Positions 10,285 to 18,714 of a DNA stretch of 64,000 bases are shown here, piece by piece. A model generated the notes under the pieces. That model had not been told where the DNA came from. It saw only the letters and a program-made list of their open reading frames with translations, and did not search any database. Each line of letters starts with the position of its first letter. Position 1 is the first letter of the stretch. Source of the DNA: Azospirillum sp. B510 (GTDB lineage: Bacteria > Pseudomonadota > Alphaproteobacteria > Azospirillales > Azospirillaceae); assembly GCF_000010725.1 (NCBI RefSeq), contig NC_013855.1, forward strand, positions 1,391,110-1,455,109. The letters are read 5' to 3'. The translations under genes and the position numbers were made by a program.

Positions 10285-10335
10285 TACGACGCCGGCTTCC
10301 GGCAATCGCCGACAATCAATGAATGGGAAGGATCG

Positions 10336-11136
10336 ATGTTCAAAGATGAAGTGGTAGCGATCACCGGCGCCGGATCGGGCATTGGCCGGGCGCTGGCAAT
10401 CGGGCTGGCGCCGCTTGGCGCCCGGCTCGCCCTGGCGGACATCGACCAGACCGGCCTGTTGGGAACGGCGGAGTTACTGCCCGCCCACACCGAGGCACGC
10501 TGTTACCATGTCGACGTATCCTTGCGCGAAGCGGTGTTCGCCTTCGCCGACGAAGTGACGCGCGACTTCGGCGCCGTCCACATGGTCGTCAACAACGCCG
10601 GCATCTCGGTCATCGCCCATATGCGGAACTTGACGATCGAGGAGATCGAGAAGGTGCTGGATGTCAATCTCTGGGGAGTCATCTACGGGACCAAGGCGTT
10701 CCTTCCCGGCATGCTGGCGCAGAAGGACGGTTGCATCGTCAACATCTCCAGCGTGTTCGGACTGGTGGCCTGCCCCGGTCAGATCCCCTATACCATGTCG
10801 AAATTCGCTGTGCGTGGCCTGACCGAAGCCCTGTGGATGGAACTGGCGGGAACCGGCGTGCGGGCGGTGCTGGTGCATCCGGGCGGCATCAACACCAACA
10901 TTTCCAGGAACTCCACCCATGCCCGAAACGAGAACGACCAGGATCGCCGCCTGGCGCGGGCCATGCTCTCCCAGATGACGACCTCGCCCGAGGACTGCGC
11001 GAGAGAGATCGTGAAGGGGTTGCTGAATGGCGACAAGCGCCTGCTGGTCGGCAGCGGCGCGCGAACCCTCTACCGCATGTCGCGCCTGCTTCCCGACAGC
11101 TATGACGCGCTGATCCGGCGGAAGCTCAACGCGTGA
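10336..11136 (+). CDS. SDR-family oxidoreductase
   Basis: 266 residues, classical short-chain dehydrogenase. The cofactor motif TGAGSGIG is at residues 10-17, NNAG at 86-89, serine at about 138 and the catalytic YxxxK at 152-156 (YTMSK). An acidic residue in ALADID after strand 2 suggests NAD(H) preference. The last 70 residues are longer than minimal SDRs and resemble membrane-associated or acetoin-dehydrogenase-like members. GGAAGG precedes the start. It lies 51 bases behind the RND transporter and is likely the last catabolic gene of this operon, oxidising an alcohol or ring hydroxyl of the substrate (inference). Confidence 0.85.
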   Translation: MFKDEVVAITGAGSGIGRALAIGLAPLGARLALADIDQTGLLGTAELLPAHTEARCYHVDVSLREAVFAFADEVTRDFGAVHMVVNNAGISVIAHMRNLTIEEIEKVLDVNLWGVIYGTKAFLPGMLAQKDGCIVNISSVFGLVACPGQIPYTMSKFAVRGLTEALWMELAGTGVRAVLVHPGGINTNISRNSTHARNENDQDRRLARAMLSQMTTSPEDCAREIVKGLLNGDKRLLVGSGARTLYRMSRLLPDSYDALIRRKLNA

Positions 11137-11188
11137 AGCGTCCGCCGCGGTCGCGGAACCGAGGAAACCGGCATGGGCAGGCACCACA

Positions 11189-12934
11189 ATGACCTCGACG
11201 CAGAATTTCCTTAAATGGGGCCGCAACGCGGTCGGAACGGGCGACGGAGAGTCCACGGGCGGCCTGCTGGCCCATCTTCCGATCGCCGGCAAGGTCGGGT
11301 TTCTCCTGTCGCTGATGATCCTGCTATGCGCCGGCCTCGCCCTCTACAGCCTGGTGCAGATGCGCTCCATCAAGTCCGGGTACGAGTCTGTGGTCACGTT
11401 GTCGGAACGTAGCAAGACCGCCCTGGTCGCCACCGGAGCCCTGCGCTCGATCCGAATTCTGGCGCTGGGACTGGTTGCGCAGGACAACAGCGATACCCTG
11501 CGATACGCCGAACAGGACATGACGGCCCTGAAGACGCTGTTCGTGGACAGCGTCGCTGAACTGCAACGCATCCTTCCCCAGCGGCGCGACGAAATCGGGT
11601 CCGCCGTCGTCCAGTTCGACAGCATCCTCGCGATCGTCGACGTCGCCCGACGGCAGGTGCTGGACGGGGACCGGCAGGGCGCGGAAGCCTCCTTGCAGAA
11701 CATGAACATCGACACGTCAATGCAACAGTTCGACGGCCTCGCGGATGACATCGCGCAGGCGATCACCCAGGAGAATGCCGAAGCGGAGGAGCGCTACCAC
11801 CGGACCGTCATGGTGACCACCATGTCCGGCGCCGGCGGCGGCCTCATCGTGCTGACCTTGGCACTTCTGGTGAGCACCCGCTCCCTGTCCCGTCCACTCG
11901 GCCGGATCGTCGGCGAGATGCGACGGCTTTCCGATGGCGACCTGTCGGTGGTCATCCATGGCGGCAGCCGGCGGGATGAGATCGGCGCCACCGCCCGGGC
12001 CTTGACCGTCTTCCAACAGGCCATGCGCGAGGCCGAAGCGTTGAAGGGAGCGCAGGAAGCAGCGCGGCTTCGCGCCGAGCAGCAGCAGCGTGCCACGCTG
12101 GCGGCACTGGCCGACGATTTCCAGGGACGGATGGCCGGCGTCGTCGCAGCGGTCGGCGAAGCGGCCGAGCAGATGCAGCGCACCGCCAGGGGGCTGGACC
12201 GGGTCGCCGACCATGCCAAACAGGAATCGGCGGTTGTCGCCCGCAATGCGGGGCAAGCGTCGGAAAGCATCGAGAACGTGGCTGCCGCCACCGAGCAGAT
12301 GTCGGCCAGCATCCAGGAGATCGTACACCGGGTCACGGAGGCCGAAGACATTGCCAGGAAAGCGACGGGAAGCGCCCAGCAGTCGCAGACCACCATGGCG
12401 AAGCTGTTGCAGGCCGCCGACGAGGTGGGCGAGGTGGTTGGACTGATCAATGACATCGCCAGCCGCACCAACCTGTTGGCGCTCAATGCCGCCATCGAGG
12501 CGGCACGGGCCGGAGAGGCAGGGCGGGGTTTCGCCATCGTCGCGCAGGAGGTCAAGGCGCTGGCAGGCCAGACGTCGCAGGCGACCCAGCGCGTGCAGCA
12601 GCAAATCGCCGGCATCCTGACGGCGGCTGGCCAGTCCGCCGAGGCGATCCAGTCGGTCGGAAAGATCATTGCCCGACTGGAGGACATCGCGGTAGCGATC
12701 AGCGCGTCGGTCACCGAGCAGGGGCAGGTCGTCCACGGCATCGCCGAGGAGGCCAGCCGCGCCGTAGGCGGTGCCGATACCGTCCGCACGCTGATGGCCG
12801 GAATCATCGAGGACGCCGACGGGACCGACGCGATGGCCGGACAGGTGCTGGCCGCCGCCGATAATCTGGTGGGAGAGGCGGGCAGCCTGCGTTCGGCGGT
12901 GGACAGTTTCCTCACCCAGGTTCACACAGGCTGA
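11189..12934 (+). CDS. Methyl-accepting chemotaxis protein (chemoreceptor 1)
   Basis: 581 residues. Transmembrane helix 1 is at about 34-56 and helix 2 at about 208-230, with a roughly 150-residue helical periplasmic sensor between them (four-helix-bundle size). Then comes a HAMP domain (RPLGRIVGEMRRLSDGDLSV, about 235-285) and a long coiled-coil signalling domain. The hairpin tip carries the highly conserved stretch around RTNLLALNAAIEAARAGEAG (about 425). It senses a ligand outside the inner membrane and controls CheA. It lies just behind the catabolic operon, so its ligand may be the same compound; the sequence does not prove this. Confidence 0.92.
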   Translation: MTSTQNFLKWGRNAVGTGDGESTGGLLAHLPIAGKVGFLLSLMILLCAGLALYSLVQMRSIKSGYESVVTLSERSKTALVATGALRSIRILALGLVAQDNSDTLRYAEQDMTALKTLFVDSVAELQRILPQRRDEIGSAVVQFDSILAIVDVARRQVLDGDRQGAEASLQNMNIDTSMQQFDGLADDIAQAITQENAEAEERYHRTVMVTTMSGAGGGLIVLTLALLVSTRSLSRPLGRIVGEMRRLSDGDLSVVIHGGSRRDEIGATARALTVFQQAMREAEALKGAQEAARLRAEQQQRATLAALADDFQGRMAGVVAAVGEAAEQMQRTARGLDRVADHAKQESAVVARNAGQASESIENVAAATEQMSASIQEIVHRVTEAEDIARKATGSAQQSQTTMAKLLQAADEVGEVVGLINDIASRTNLLALNAAIEAARAGEAGRGFAIVAQEVKALAGQTSQATQRVQQQIAGILTAAGQSAEAIQSVGKIIARLEDIAVAISASVTEQGQVVHGIAEEASRAVGGADTVRTLMAGIIEDADGTDAMAGQVLAAADNLVGEAGSLRSAVDSFLTQVHTG

Positions 12935-13121
12935 GCGGTGGGTGGGATATGGCCGGCGCCGTGAAGCGGGCATCAATCCTGGGTGAGCGGCAACGTCCAG
13001 AGGCGTGGAGGAAATTCGCCGATCCTCCGCCCCGTGGGCTGTGATCTGGCGAAGGGAGGTGGTCATCGCGCGTTTTCGGTAAGGTTGTGTTGCGACCCCC
13101 AACCCCAACCGAGCTCCCACG

Positions 13122-13430
13122 ATGACCGACGACAGAATGGCGCTTCTCGAACAGATCCAGAAGAGTACCGACGGCGACTTCCTGCGCGCCATCGCCGAGC
13201 ACACGCTGCACCGGCTGATGGCCTTCGAGGTCGATGGGCTGATCGGGGCTTCACGTCACGAACGCAGCGACGAGCGGTCGACCTACCGCAACGGCTCGCG
13301 GCCGCGCCAACTGGAAACCCGGCTGGGCACGCTCGATCTGAAGAACCCCAAGTTACGTCAAGGCTCCTACTTCCCGGCTTTCCTGGAGCCGCACAAGACA
13401 CACATGGTTTCTTCAACGACATCAGCTTGA
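13122..13430 (+). pseudogene. Truncated IS256-family transposase, N-terminal fragment
   Basis: About 95 codons match the start of IS256/mutator-type transposases: the opening helix, GASRHERSDER, TYRNGSRPRQLETRLG and LKNPKLRQGSYFPAFLEP. The frame then diverges into non-family residues and stops, whereas the full protein is about 400 residues. Everything downstream of the EPHKT point, including the DDE catalytic residues, is missing, so it cannot be active. It sits at the left border of the furan-type catabolic block, 18 bases before one copy of an inverted 24-bp repeat. Confidence 0.85.
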
Positions 13431-13447
13431 CACCGTTTCCCGGTGAA

Positions 13448-13471
13448 AGGGCCGTCCACCACATCACCTCA
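13448..13471 (+). repeat. 24-bp repeat, left copy (inverted partner at 32858-32881)
   Basis: This 24-base sequence, beginning AGGGCCGTCCACC, is present again as an exact reverse complement at 32858-32881. Both copies lie in transposon debris: this one just after the IS256 fragment, the other just before a serine-recombinase fragment. Between them lie a chemoreceptor and the whole furan-type catabolic cluster. The parent element was not recognised. Confidence 0.8.
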
Positions 13472-13496
13472 ATCAGTTCAGGGACCGGTCGAAGGA

Positions 13497-15578
13497 TCAG
13501 GCCGCGCGAATGCTGGCAAGGAAGCTCTCGACCTCCTGGCGAAGAACCTTGGCCTCGCTGGCCAGCGCGCCCGACGCGCCGGTCACCTGAGTTGCCGCGC
13601 TGCTGGTTTGCCCGACGGTCCGGTTCATGTCGGCGATGGTGTAGCTAACTTCGGTGGTGCTGTGAGCCGCCTGCTGGACGTTGCGGGTGATCTCGCTGGT
13701 GGTGGCGCTTTGCTCCTCCACCGCAGCGGCGATCGCCGCGCTGATTTCGTTGATGCTGGCGATCGTCTTACCGATCCCGTCGATGGCCAGGCTGGTCCCC
13801 TCGGTCGCCTGCTGCACCGCCGCGATCTGCGCCGCAATGTCCTCGGTGGCCTTGGCCGTCTGCGTGGCCAATTGCTTGACCTCGCTGGCGACCACGGCGA
13901 AACCCTTGCCGGCCTCTCCGGCGCGCGCCGCCTCGATGGTCGCGTTCAAAGCCAGCAGGTTGGTCTGGCTGGCGATGTCCTGGATCAGCTTCACGACCTC
14001 TCCGATCCGCAACGCCGCCCCCGTAAGGTGAATCACCGTGCGGGTGGTCTCTTGGGCCTGCGCCAGCGCCGTCGCGGCGACCGCGTTGGAGCCAGCCACC
14101 TGACGACCGATCTCTTGGATCGAGCTGGTCATTTCCTCAGTTGCCGCGGCGATCGTCTGCACCGTCACAGCCGTCTCCTCAGCCGCGGCGGCCGTCGTGG
14201 CCGCCTGTCGGCTCGCCTCGTCGGCGACCGCCGTCATGGTGTGCGCCGTGCCGTCGAGTTCGGTCGTGGCGCCGTCCATTGTGGCCAGGATGGCGGTGAT
14301 CGAGTTGTCGAAGCCGGCAACCGCCGCTTCCATCACACGCGTCCGTTCTTGACGTCGGGCGTGCTCGCTCGCCTGTTCGGCGGCCAACCGATCGGCTTCC
14401 TTGGCAGTCACACGCAACGCCTCGACCGCCGCGGCGATCTCGCCGATTTCGTCCGCGCGCCCACGCGCCGGCACCACCACCTCGCGTTCGCCCTGCGCCA
14501 GTTTTGACAGCACTGCCGTCATGCCGACCAGCGGGTCGACGATACGCCGGCCTATCAGGATCGCGACGCCGACCACCGTGAGAACGACAAGCGCCAAACC
14601 GCCGACAGCGAGCAGCAAGCGGACGAATGCGCGGCCGCGCGCCGCCTCCGCCTGGCTCAGCGCCTCCGCAATGGCGGCATCCCGCACCGCGAGCGCGGTT
14701 TGCACGCCGCCAACCAAGCGCGACCAGGCGTCCTGAAAGGAAATCCCGTAGTCAACACCTGTCCGTCCCCTGGCGATCAAATCGGCGATAAGCGCATCGG
14801 TGGCGCCGAAGAAGGTCGCGTCGGTACCTTTCAATGCCGCCGCGAGGGCGGGCGCGTCGGCAATCTGCGCGGCGGTGGCCTGGAGGCGCGCCCAAGCATG
14901 ACGCGTCTCTCCGGCCAGGGCGGCGGCCAGTTCGATTTCGTTGCTGGTCAGCATCCGCTTGGCACCGACAACCGTGGTGAAGATGGCAACGCGGCGCCCG
15001 CCGGCTTCGCGCATGTCCCAGGACAGGCGGGCGATGCCGCCAAGCCGTGCGACGTCGGCGTCGGCGAGCGCCACGCCCTGTTCCAATCCATTGGCGATGC
15101 CGTTCAGTTCCATGACCCGGGCAACCACGCGCTCACCGAATCCCTTGACAAAAGCCTGGTCGCGTTCGGACTTGGGGCGGGCAATCGCGGCGTCAACCTC
15201 ACTGTGGAGTGCCGCCAACGCCTGCTCGACCGTGCGCAATGTACCGAGCGCTGCCGGCTTGCCGGCATAATTGGCGGCCTGAACAGTGCGGTTGGCCTCC
15301 GCCAGCGTCTTGGCGATTTCACGACGGGCGGCATCGATCTTGGCGCGCGACTCGTCGCCGGCCGGAGCGTCCGCGAGCAGGGCTCCATTCTGCACACCCC
15401 GGCTGAGCACAACCTTTTCGGTGACCCGCAGCACCGCACCCATCGCCTCGGAGAGGGTTCCGGCATCAACAGAGCGGCGGTAGTTGCCCCACTCCACGGC
15501 CAAGAAGGTGATCGACACCACCCCTGCCACCGTCGCCATTGCCAGTACGCAAGAAAGAAAAAATGCTCGGATTTTCAT
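13497..15578 (-). CDS. Methyl-accepting chemotaxis protein (chemoreceptor 2)
   Basis: 693 residues. Helix 1 is at about 5-28. A large helical periplasmic domain (about 30-335) contains segments like SRGVQNGALLAD, reminiscent of nitrate/nitrite-sensing helical bundles. Helix 2 (LLLAVGGLALVVLTVVGVAIL) is followed by HAMP and a signalling domain with SQTNLLALNATIEAARAGEAG. The start at 15578 has AGGAG nine bases upstream; a longer frame to 15713 adds non-family residues and crosses a hairpin. It lies downstream of the hmf-like operon behind a terminator, so it has its own leader. Possible ligand: the furan or aryl acid degraded next door (inference). Confidence 0.92.
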   Translation of the reverse strand: MKIRAFFLSCVLAMATVAGVVSITFLAVEWGNYRRSVDAGTLSEAMGAVLRVTEKVVLSRGVQNGALLADAPAGDESRAKIDAARREIAKTLAEANRTVQAANYAGKPAALGTLRTVEQALAALHSEVDAAIARPKSERDQAFVKGFGERVVARVMELNGIANGLEQGVALADADVARLGGIARLSWDMREAGGRRVAIFTTVVGAKRMLTSNEIELAAALAGETRHAWARLQATAAQIADAPALAAALKGTDATFFGATDALIADLIARGRTGVDYGISFQDAWSRLVGGVQTALAVRDAAIAEALSQAEAARGRAFVRLLLAVGGLALVVLTVVGVAILIGRRIVDPLVGMTAVLSKLAQGEREVVVPARGRADEIGEIAAAVEALRVTAKEADRLAAEQASEHARRQERTRVMEAAVAGFDNSITAILATMDGATTELDGTAHTMTAVADEASRQAATTAAAAEETAVTVQTIAAATEEMTSSIQEIGRQVAGSNAVAATALAQAQETTRTVIHLTGAALRIGEVVKLIQDIASQTNLLALNATIEAARAGEAGKGFAVVASEVKQLATQTAKATEDIAAQIAAVQQATEGTSLAIDGIGKTIASINEISAAIAAAVEEQSATTSEITRNVQQAAHSTTEVSYTIADMNRTVGQTSSAATQVTGASGALASEAKVLRQEVESFLASIRAA

Positions 15579-15614
15579 AAAATCTTCTCCTTGCGGACTT
15601 TTTACAATTTTCAA

Positions 15615-15639
15615 ATCACCAAGGCGGATTCTTGGTGAT
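15615..15639. promoter_or_regulatory. Inverted repeat in the chemoreceptor 2 leader
   Basis: ATCACCAA and TTGGTGAT form perfect 8-base arms separated by 9 bases, 37 bases upstream of the chemoreceptor start. It could be an operator or a small mRNA hairpin; there is no T-run to make it a terminator. Confidence 0.45.
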
Positions 15640-15712
15640 GGTGCACGCGGATTTATTACTTTCTTGTAAAAATTTAGTCCGGGTCTTAATCCGAGCCCCC
15701 GGCCTCCAGGCA

Positions 15713-15752
15713 TGCATCACCCTCTCTTAGAACAATGAGAGAGGGTGGTGCA
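15713..15752. terminator. Hairpin terminator between hmfE-like gene and chemoreceptor 2
   Basis: Fifteen-base arms (14 of 15 paired) around a 10-base loop: TGCATCACCCTCTCT and AGAGAGGGTGGTGCA. It lies 59 bases past the stop of the enoyl-CoA hydratase gene and before the next gene in the same direction. There is no strong T-run, so efficiency is uncertain, but stem length and position support a transcription end for the catabolic operon. Confidence 0.6.
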
Positions 15753-15810
15753 CGCATTCATTGATTGTAACCGCCGGAATCCGCGCCGTCTGGCGCGGCG
15801 GCTGTAACGC

Positions 15811-16620
15811 TCAGATCCCCTTGAAGACGGGCTTGCGCTTTTCGTGGAAAGAGGCGACGCCCTCCTTGAAGTCCTCGGAGCCGCGCAGACGGCCGTAGGC
15901 CTGCCCCTCGATCTCGATGGCGCCGTTGACCGAGACATTGTTGCCGCTGTTCAGCACGCCCTTGATGGTGCGCTGGGCCAGCGGCGAGAAGCCGCGCAGT
16001 TCGTCGACCAGGGCGGCGACCGTCGCCTCCAGTTCGGCATCGGCGACGCACTCGGTGACGAAACCCCAGTCGGCGGCCTGGCGGCCGGGGATGCGCTTGG
16101 CCCGCATCACCATGTCCTTGGTCCGGCAGATGCCGATCATGTGCAGCAAACGGGCCGAGCCGCCGGAGCCGGGGATCATGCCGATGCGCATCTCCGGCAG
16201 GGCGAACTGTGCGGTCTCCGACACGACGCGGAAATCGCAGGCCAGCGACAGCTCGAAGCCGACGCCGAAGCAATAGCCGCGGACCTGGGCGATCACCGGC
16301 TTGCGGCAGCGTTCCGGGGCGGCGATGTTGACCGCCAGCTCCGACACATGCTCGGCCGACTTCTCCATGAAGCCGGCGATGTTGCCGCCGGACGAGAAAT
16401 TCTCGCCCTCGGCACGCAGGACGATCACCCGCACCTTGGGATCGCGGTCCAACGCCGCGAACACGGCGCTGAACTGGTCGCGCTGAAGCATGCTGACGAT
16501 ATTGAAGGGCGGGCGATGCAGCACGATGTCGGCGCGCTCCTTGGCCTCGTCGATCTCCACACGGAAGCCGTCGAGGTCGGCGAGCAGGCGGTCGTTGCTG
16601 TCGAAACGGTAAGGGGTCAC
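15811..16620 (-). CDS. hmfE: Enoyl-CoA hydratase/isomerase family protein, probable HmfE-like CoA hydrolase
   Basis: 269 residues of the crotonase fold. The oxyanion-hole segments are GENFSSGGNIAGF (about 70-82) and PEMRIGMIPGSGGSARL (about 140-156). I chose the GTG at 16620, which has GGAG eight bases upstream; the open frame continues further but without family similarity. In the known furoate pathway HmfE follows furoyl-CoA hydroxylation and helps convert the 5-hydroxy-2-furoyl-CoA lactone to 2-oxoglutaryl-CoA/2-oxoglutarate. The assignment rests on position: last in a run of molybdenum enzyme, acyl-CoA ligase and hydratase genes. By sequence alone it could be any crotonase. Confidence 0.78.
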   Translation of the reverse strand: MTPYRFDSNDRLLADLDGFRVEIDEAKERADIVLHRPPFNIVSMLQRDQFSAVFAALDRDPKVRVIVLRAEGENFSSGGNIAGFMEKSAEHVSELAVNIAAPERCRKPVIAQVRGYCFGVGFELSLACDFRVVSETAQFALPEMRIGMIPGSGGSARLLHMIGICRTKDMVMRAKRIPGRQAADWGFVTECVADAELEATVAALVDELRGFSPLAQRTIKGVLNSGNNVSVNGAIEIEGQAYGRLRGSEDFKEGVASFHEKRKPVFKGI

Positions 16621-16649
16621 GGTTGAAACTCCATGGATGAAGGCTGGGG

Positions 16650-18191
16650 TCAGGAAAGTGTCGGGCTGTGTTCGAGCGAGAATTCGCCGGCCTGGAGCTT
16701 GCGGCGCAGGATCTTGCCGACCGGCGATTTCGGGATTTCGTCGAGGAAGACGTACTCGCGCGGGCGCTTGAAGTTGGCGAGGCCGGAGGTGCGGCAATGG
16801 TCGTCGAGATCCCTCGCCTCGACGCCGCGGGCGCGCTTGACGAAGGCGACGACCCGCTGGCCCCAGCGCTCGTCGGGCAGGCCGGCGACCGCCACCTCCA
16901 GCACGCCGTCATGCAGCGACAGCACGCTTTCGATCTCCACCGGAGAAACGTTCTCGCCGCCGGTGATGATCATGTCGTCGACCCGGCCGGTGACGAAGAG
17001 GTCGCCGTCGCCGTCGAGGAAGCCGATGTCGCCGGTGAAGTACCAGCCGGCATGCAGCGCCTTGGCGTCGGCATCCGGCCGCTTCCAATAGCCTTCGAAG
17101 GACTCGTCGCCCGCCAGGTCGGCGATGATCTGCCCTTCCTCCCCGGCCGCCGCGCAGTCGTCGGGATCGAAGCTGCCGAGGCGGACGATGCGGATGCGCT
17201 GGTTCAGCGCCGCCTTGCCGGCGGAGCCGGGCCTGGCCGGCGCGTTCTGGTCGAACGTGAAGGTGTAGATCTCCGACGAGCCGTAATGGTTGACGAACAG
17301 CTCGGGCCGGAAGGCGGCATCCAGCCGCTTCAGCAGGCCGTCGGTCATCGACGCCCCGGCGAAGCCCAGCTTGCGCACCGACGACACGTCGGTGGCTGCG
17401 AATTTCGGGTCGGCCAGCAGGTCGTGATAGAGCGTCGGCACCAGATAGAGGCAGCTCAGCCGCTCCGCCGCGATCAGATCGAGCGCGCGGCCGGTGTCGA
17501 AGCGCGGCAGGCAGACGAAGCAGCCATCCACCAGCGCCATCGCCAGCAGCGAGCGTACCCCCATCGTGTGGTAGAGCGGCATCACCCCCAGCGTGCGCTC
17601 GCCGCGGCGGTAGCAGTTCTGCGCGACATGGGCGATCGCTGCGGCACGTTCGGTCCGGTGGCGGCGCGGCACGCCCTTGGGCTTGCCGGTGGTGCCGGAG
17701 GTGTAGAGGAACAGCGAGACATGTTCCGCCGTGGCGCGCGGCTGCGCCGGAGCCGGTTCGCTGTCCAGCAGGTCGGCGAAGCGGTGGTCGGCCTGCTGGC
17801 CGCCATCGCCCACCGCGATGCAGGGCAGCGCCCGCGCCGCGCCGGACTCCCGAACGGCGTCGGCCGACACGTCCTGATGGAACAGGGCGCGCACCTCGGC
17901 GTTGGGCAGGCAATAATCCAGCTCGTCCGCCTTCACCCGCCAGTTCAGCGGCACGATTGCGATGCCCGCGAGCTGGCAGGCCCAATGGATGGTCGCCATC
18001 TCGTGCGTGTTTTGCAGCGCGGTGGCGATGCGGTCGCCGGGATGCAGGCCGAGCCGGTCGAAGGCGCCGACCAGCCGGCGGATGCGCTCCAGCCATTGCG
18101 CGTAGGTCAGCCGCAGGTCGCCGTCGATGATGGCGACCGCGTCGGGGCTGCGCTCCGCGCTGGCCAGGATGCTGCGGCCGAGGTCAAACAT
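16650..18191 (-). CDS. hmfD: AMP-dependent acyl-CoA ligase, probable 2-furoyl-CoA synthetase (HmfD-like)
   Basis: 513 residues of the adenylate-forming family. The ATP motif YTSGTTGKPKG is at 163-173. YGSSEIYTF is motif A5, YFTGDIGFLDGDG and GRVDDMIITGGENVSP form the hinge region, and the C-terminal catalytic lysine is in SPVGKILRRKL (about 497). It resembles 4-chlorobenzoate/benzoate-CoA ligases, so the substrate should be an aromatic carboxylate. GGAGG precedes the ATG, which overlaps the end of the 2Fe-2S subunit gene. In hmf clusters this position is furoyl-CoA synthetase. Benzoate or hydroxybenzoate activation remains an alternative. Confidence 0.82.
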   Translation of the reverse strand: MFDLGRSILASAERSPDAVAIIDGDLRLTYAQWLERIRRLVGAFDRLGLHPGDRIATALQNTHEMATIHWACQLAGIAIVPLNWRVKADELDYCLPNAEVRALFHQDVSADAVRESGAARALPCIAVGDGGQQADHRFADLLDSEPAPAQPRATAEHVSLFLYTSGTTGKPKGVPRRHRTERAAAIAHVAQNCYRRGERTLGVMPLYHTMGVRSLLAMALVDGCFVCLPRFDTGRALDLIAAERLSCLYLVPTLYHDLLADPKFAATDVSSVRKLGFAGASMTDGLLKRLDAAFRPELFVNHYGSSEIYTFTFDQNAPARPGSAGKAALNQRIRIVRLGSFDPDDCAAAGEEGQIIADLAGDESFEGYWKRPDADAKALHAGWYFTGDIGFLDGDGDLFVTGRVDDMIITGGENVSPVEIESVLSLHDGVLEVAVAGLPDERWGQRVVAFVKRARGVEARDLDDHCRTSGLANFKRPREYVFLDEIPKSPVGKILRRKLQAGEFSLEHSPTLS

Positions 18192-18714
18192 GGGAGACCT
18201 CCTTCATCGTCTGGCCCGTGACCTCCATCACGGCGCGGACGATGCCGGCATAGCCGGTGCAGCGGCAGAGATGGCCGCTCAGCATGTCGCGTAGCTCCTC
18301 TTCGGTGGGTTTCGGGTTGCGGCCCAGGTAATCGGTCAACGACATCAGGATGCCGGCCGTGCAGAAGCCGCATTGCAGGGCGTGATGCCGGCGGAACGCC
18401 TCCTGAAGCGCGGTCATGCGCCCCTCGTTGGTCTCCGCCAGCCCTTCGACGGTGTCGATGCGCCGGCCGTCGGCCTGCACCGCCAGCGTCAGGCAGGCAC
18501 GGGCGGCCACCCCGTCGATGCGGACAGTGCAGGCGCCGCAGACGCCGTGCTCGCAGCCGACGCGGGTACCGTGGGCGCCCAGCTCGTGGCGCAGGAAATC
18601 GCTCAGCAGCAGGCGCGGATGGGCATGGCCGGTGCGCGGCTTGCCGTTCAGGACGATGGAGACGGCATGGCGCGTCTCCGCCGTCAGCGCGGATGTGGAT
18701 TTCAGCGGCGGCAT
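18184..18714 (-). CDS. hmfC: [2Fe-2S] subunit of xanthine-dehydrogenase-family enzyme (HmfC-like)
   Basis: 176 residues. The plant-ferredoxin-type cluster is bound by C54, C59, C62 and C74 (CEHGVCGACTV, then ACLTL). The second, helical cluster is bound by C115, C118, C150 and C152 (QCGFCTAG, HLCRCTGY). All eight cysteines of CoxS/XdhA-type small subunits are present. It passes electrons between molybdenum cofactor and FAD. Its start overlaps the end of the FAD-subunit gene and its end overlaps the ligase start, showing tight coupling. Confidence 0.93.
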   Translation of the reverse strand: MPPLKSTSALTAETRHAVSIVLNGKPRTGHAHPRLLLSDFLRHELGAHGTRVGCEHGVCGACTVRIDGVAARACLTLAVQADGRRIDTVEGLAETNEGRMTALQEAFRRHHALQCGFCTAGILMSLTDYLGRNPKPTEEELRDMLSGHLCRCTGYAGIVRAVMEVTGQTMKEVSHV

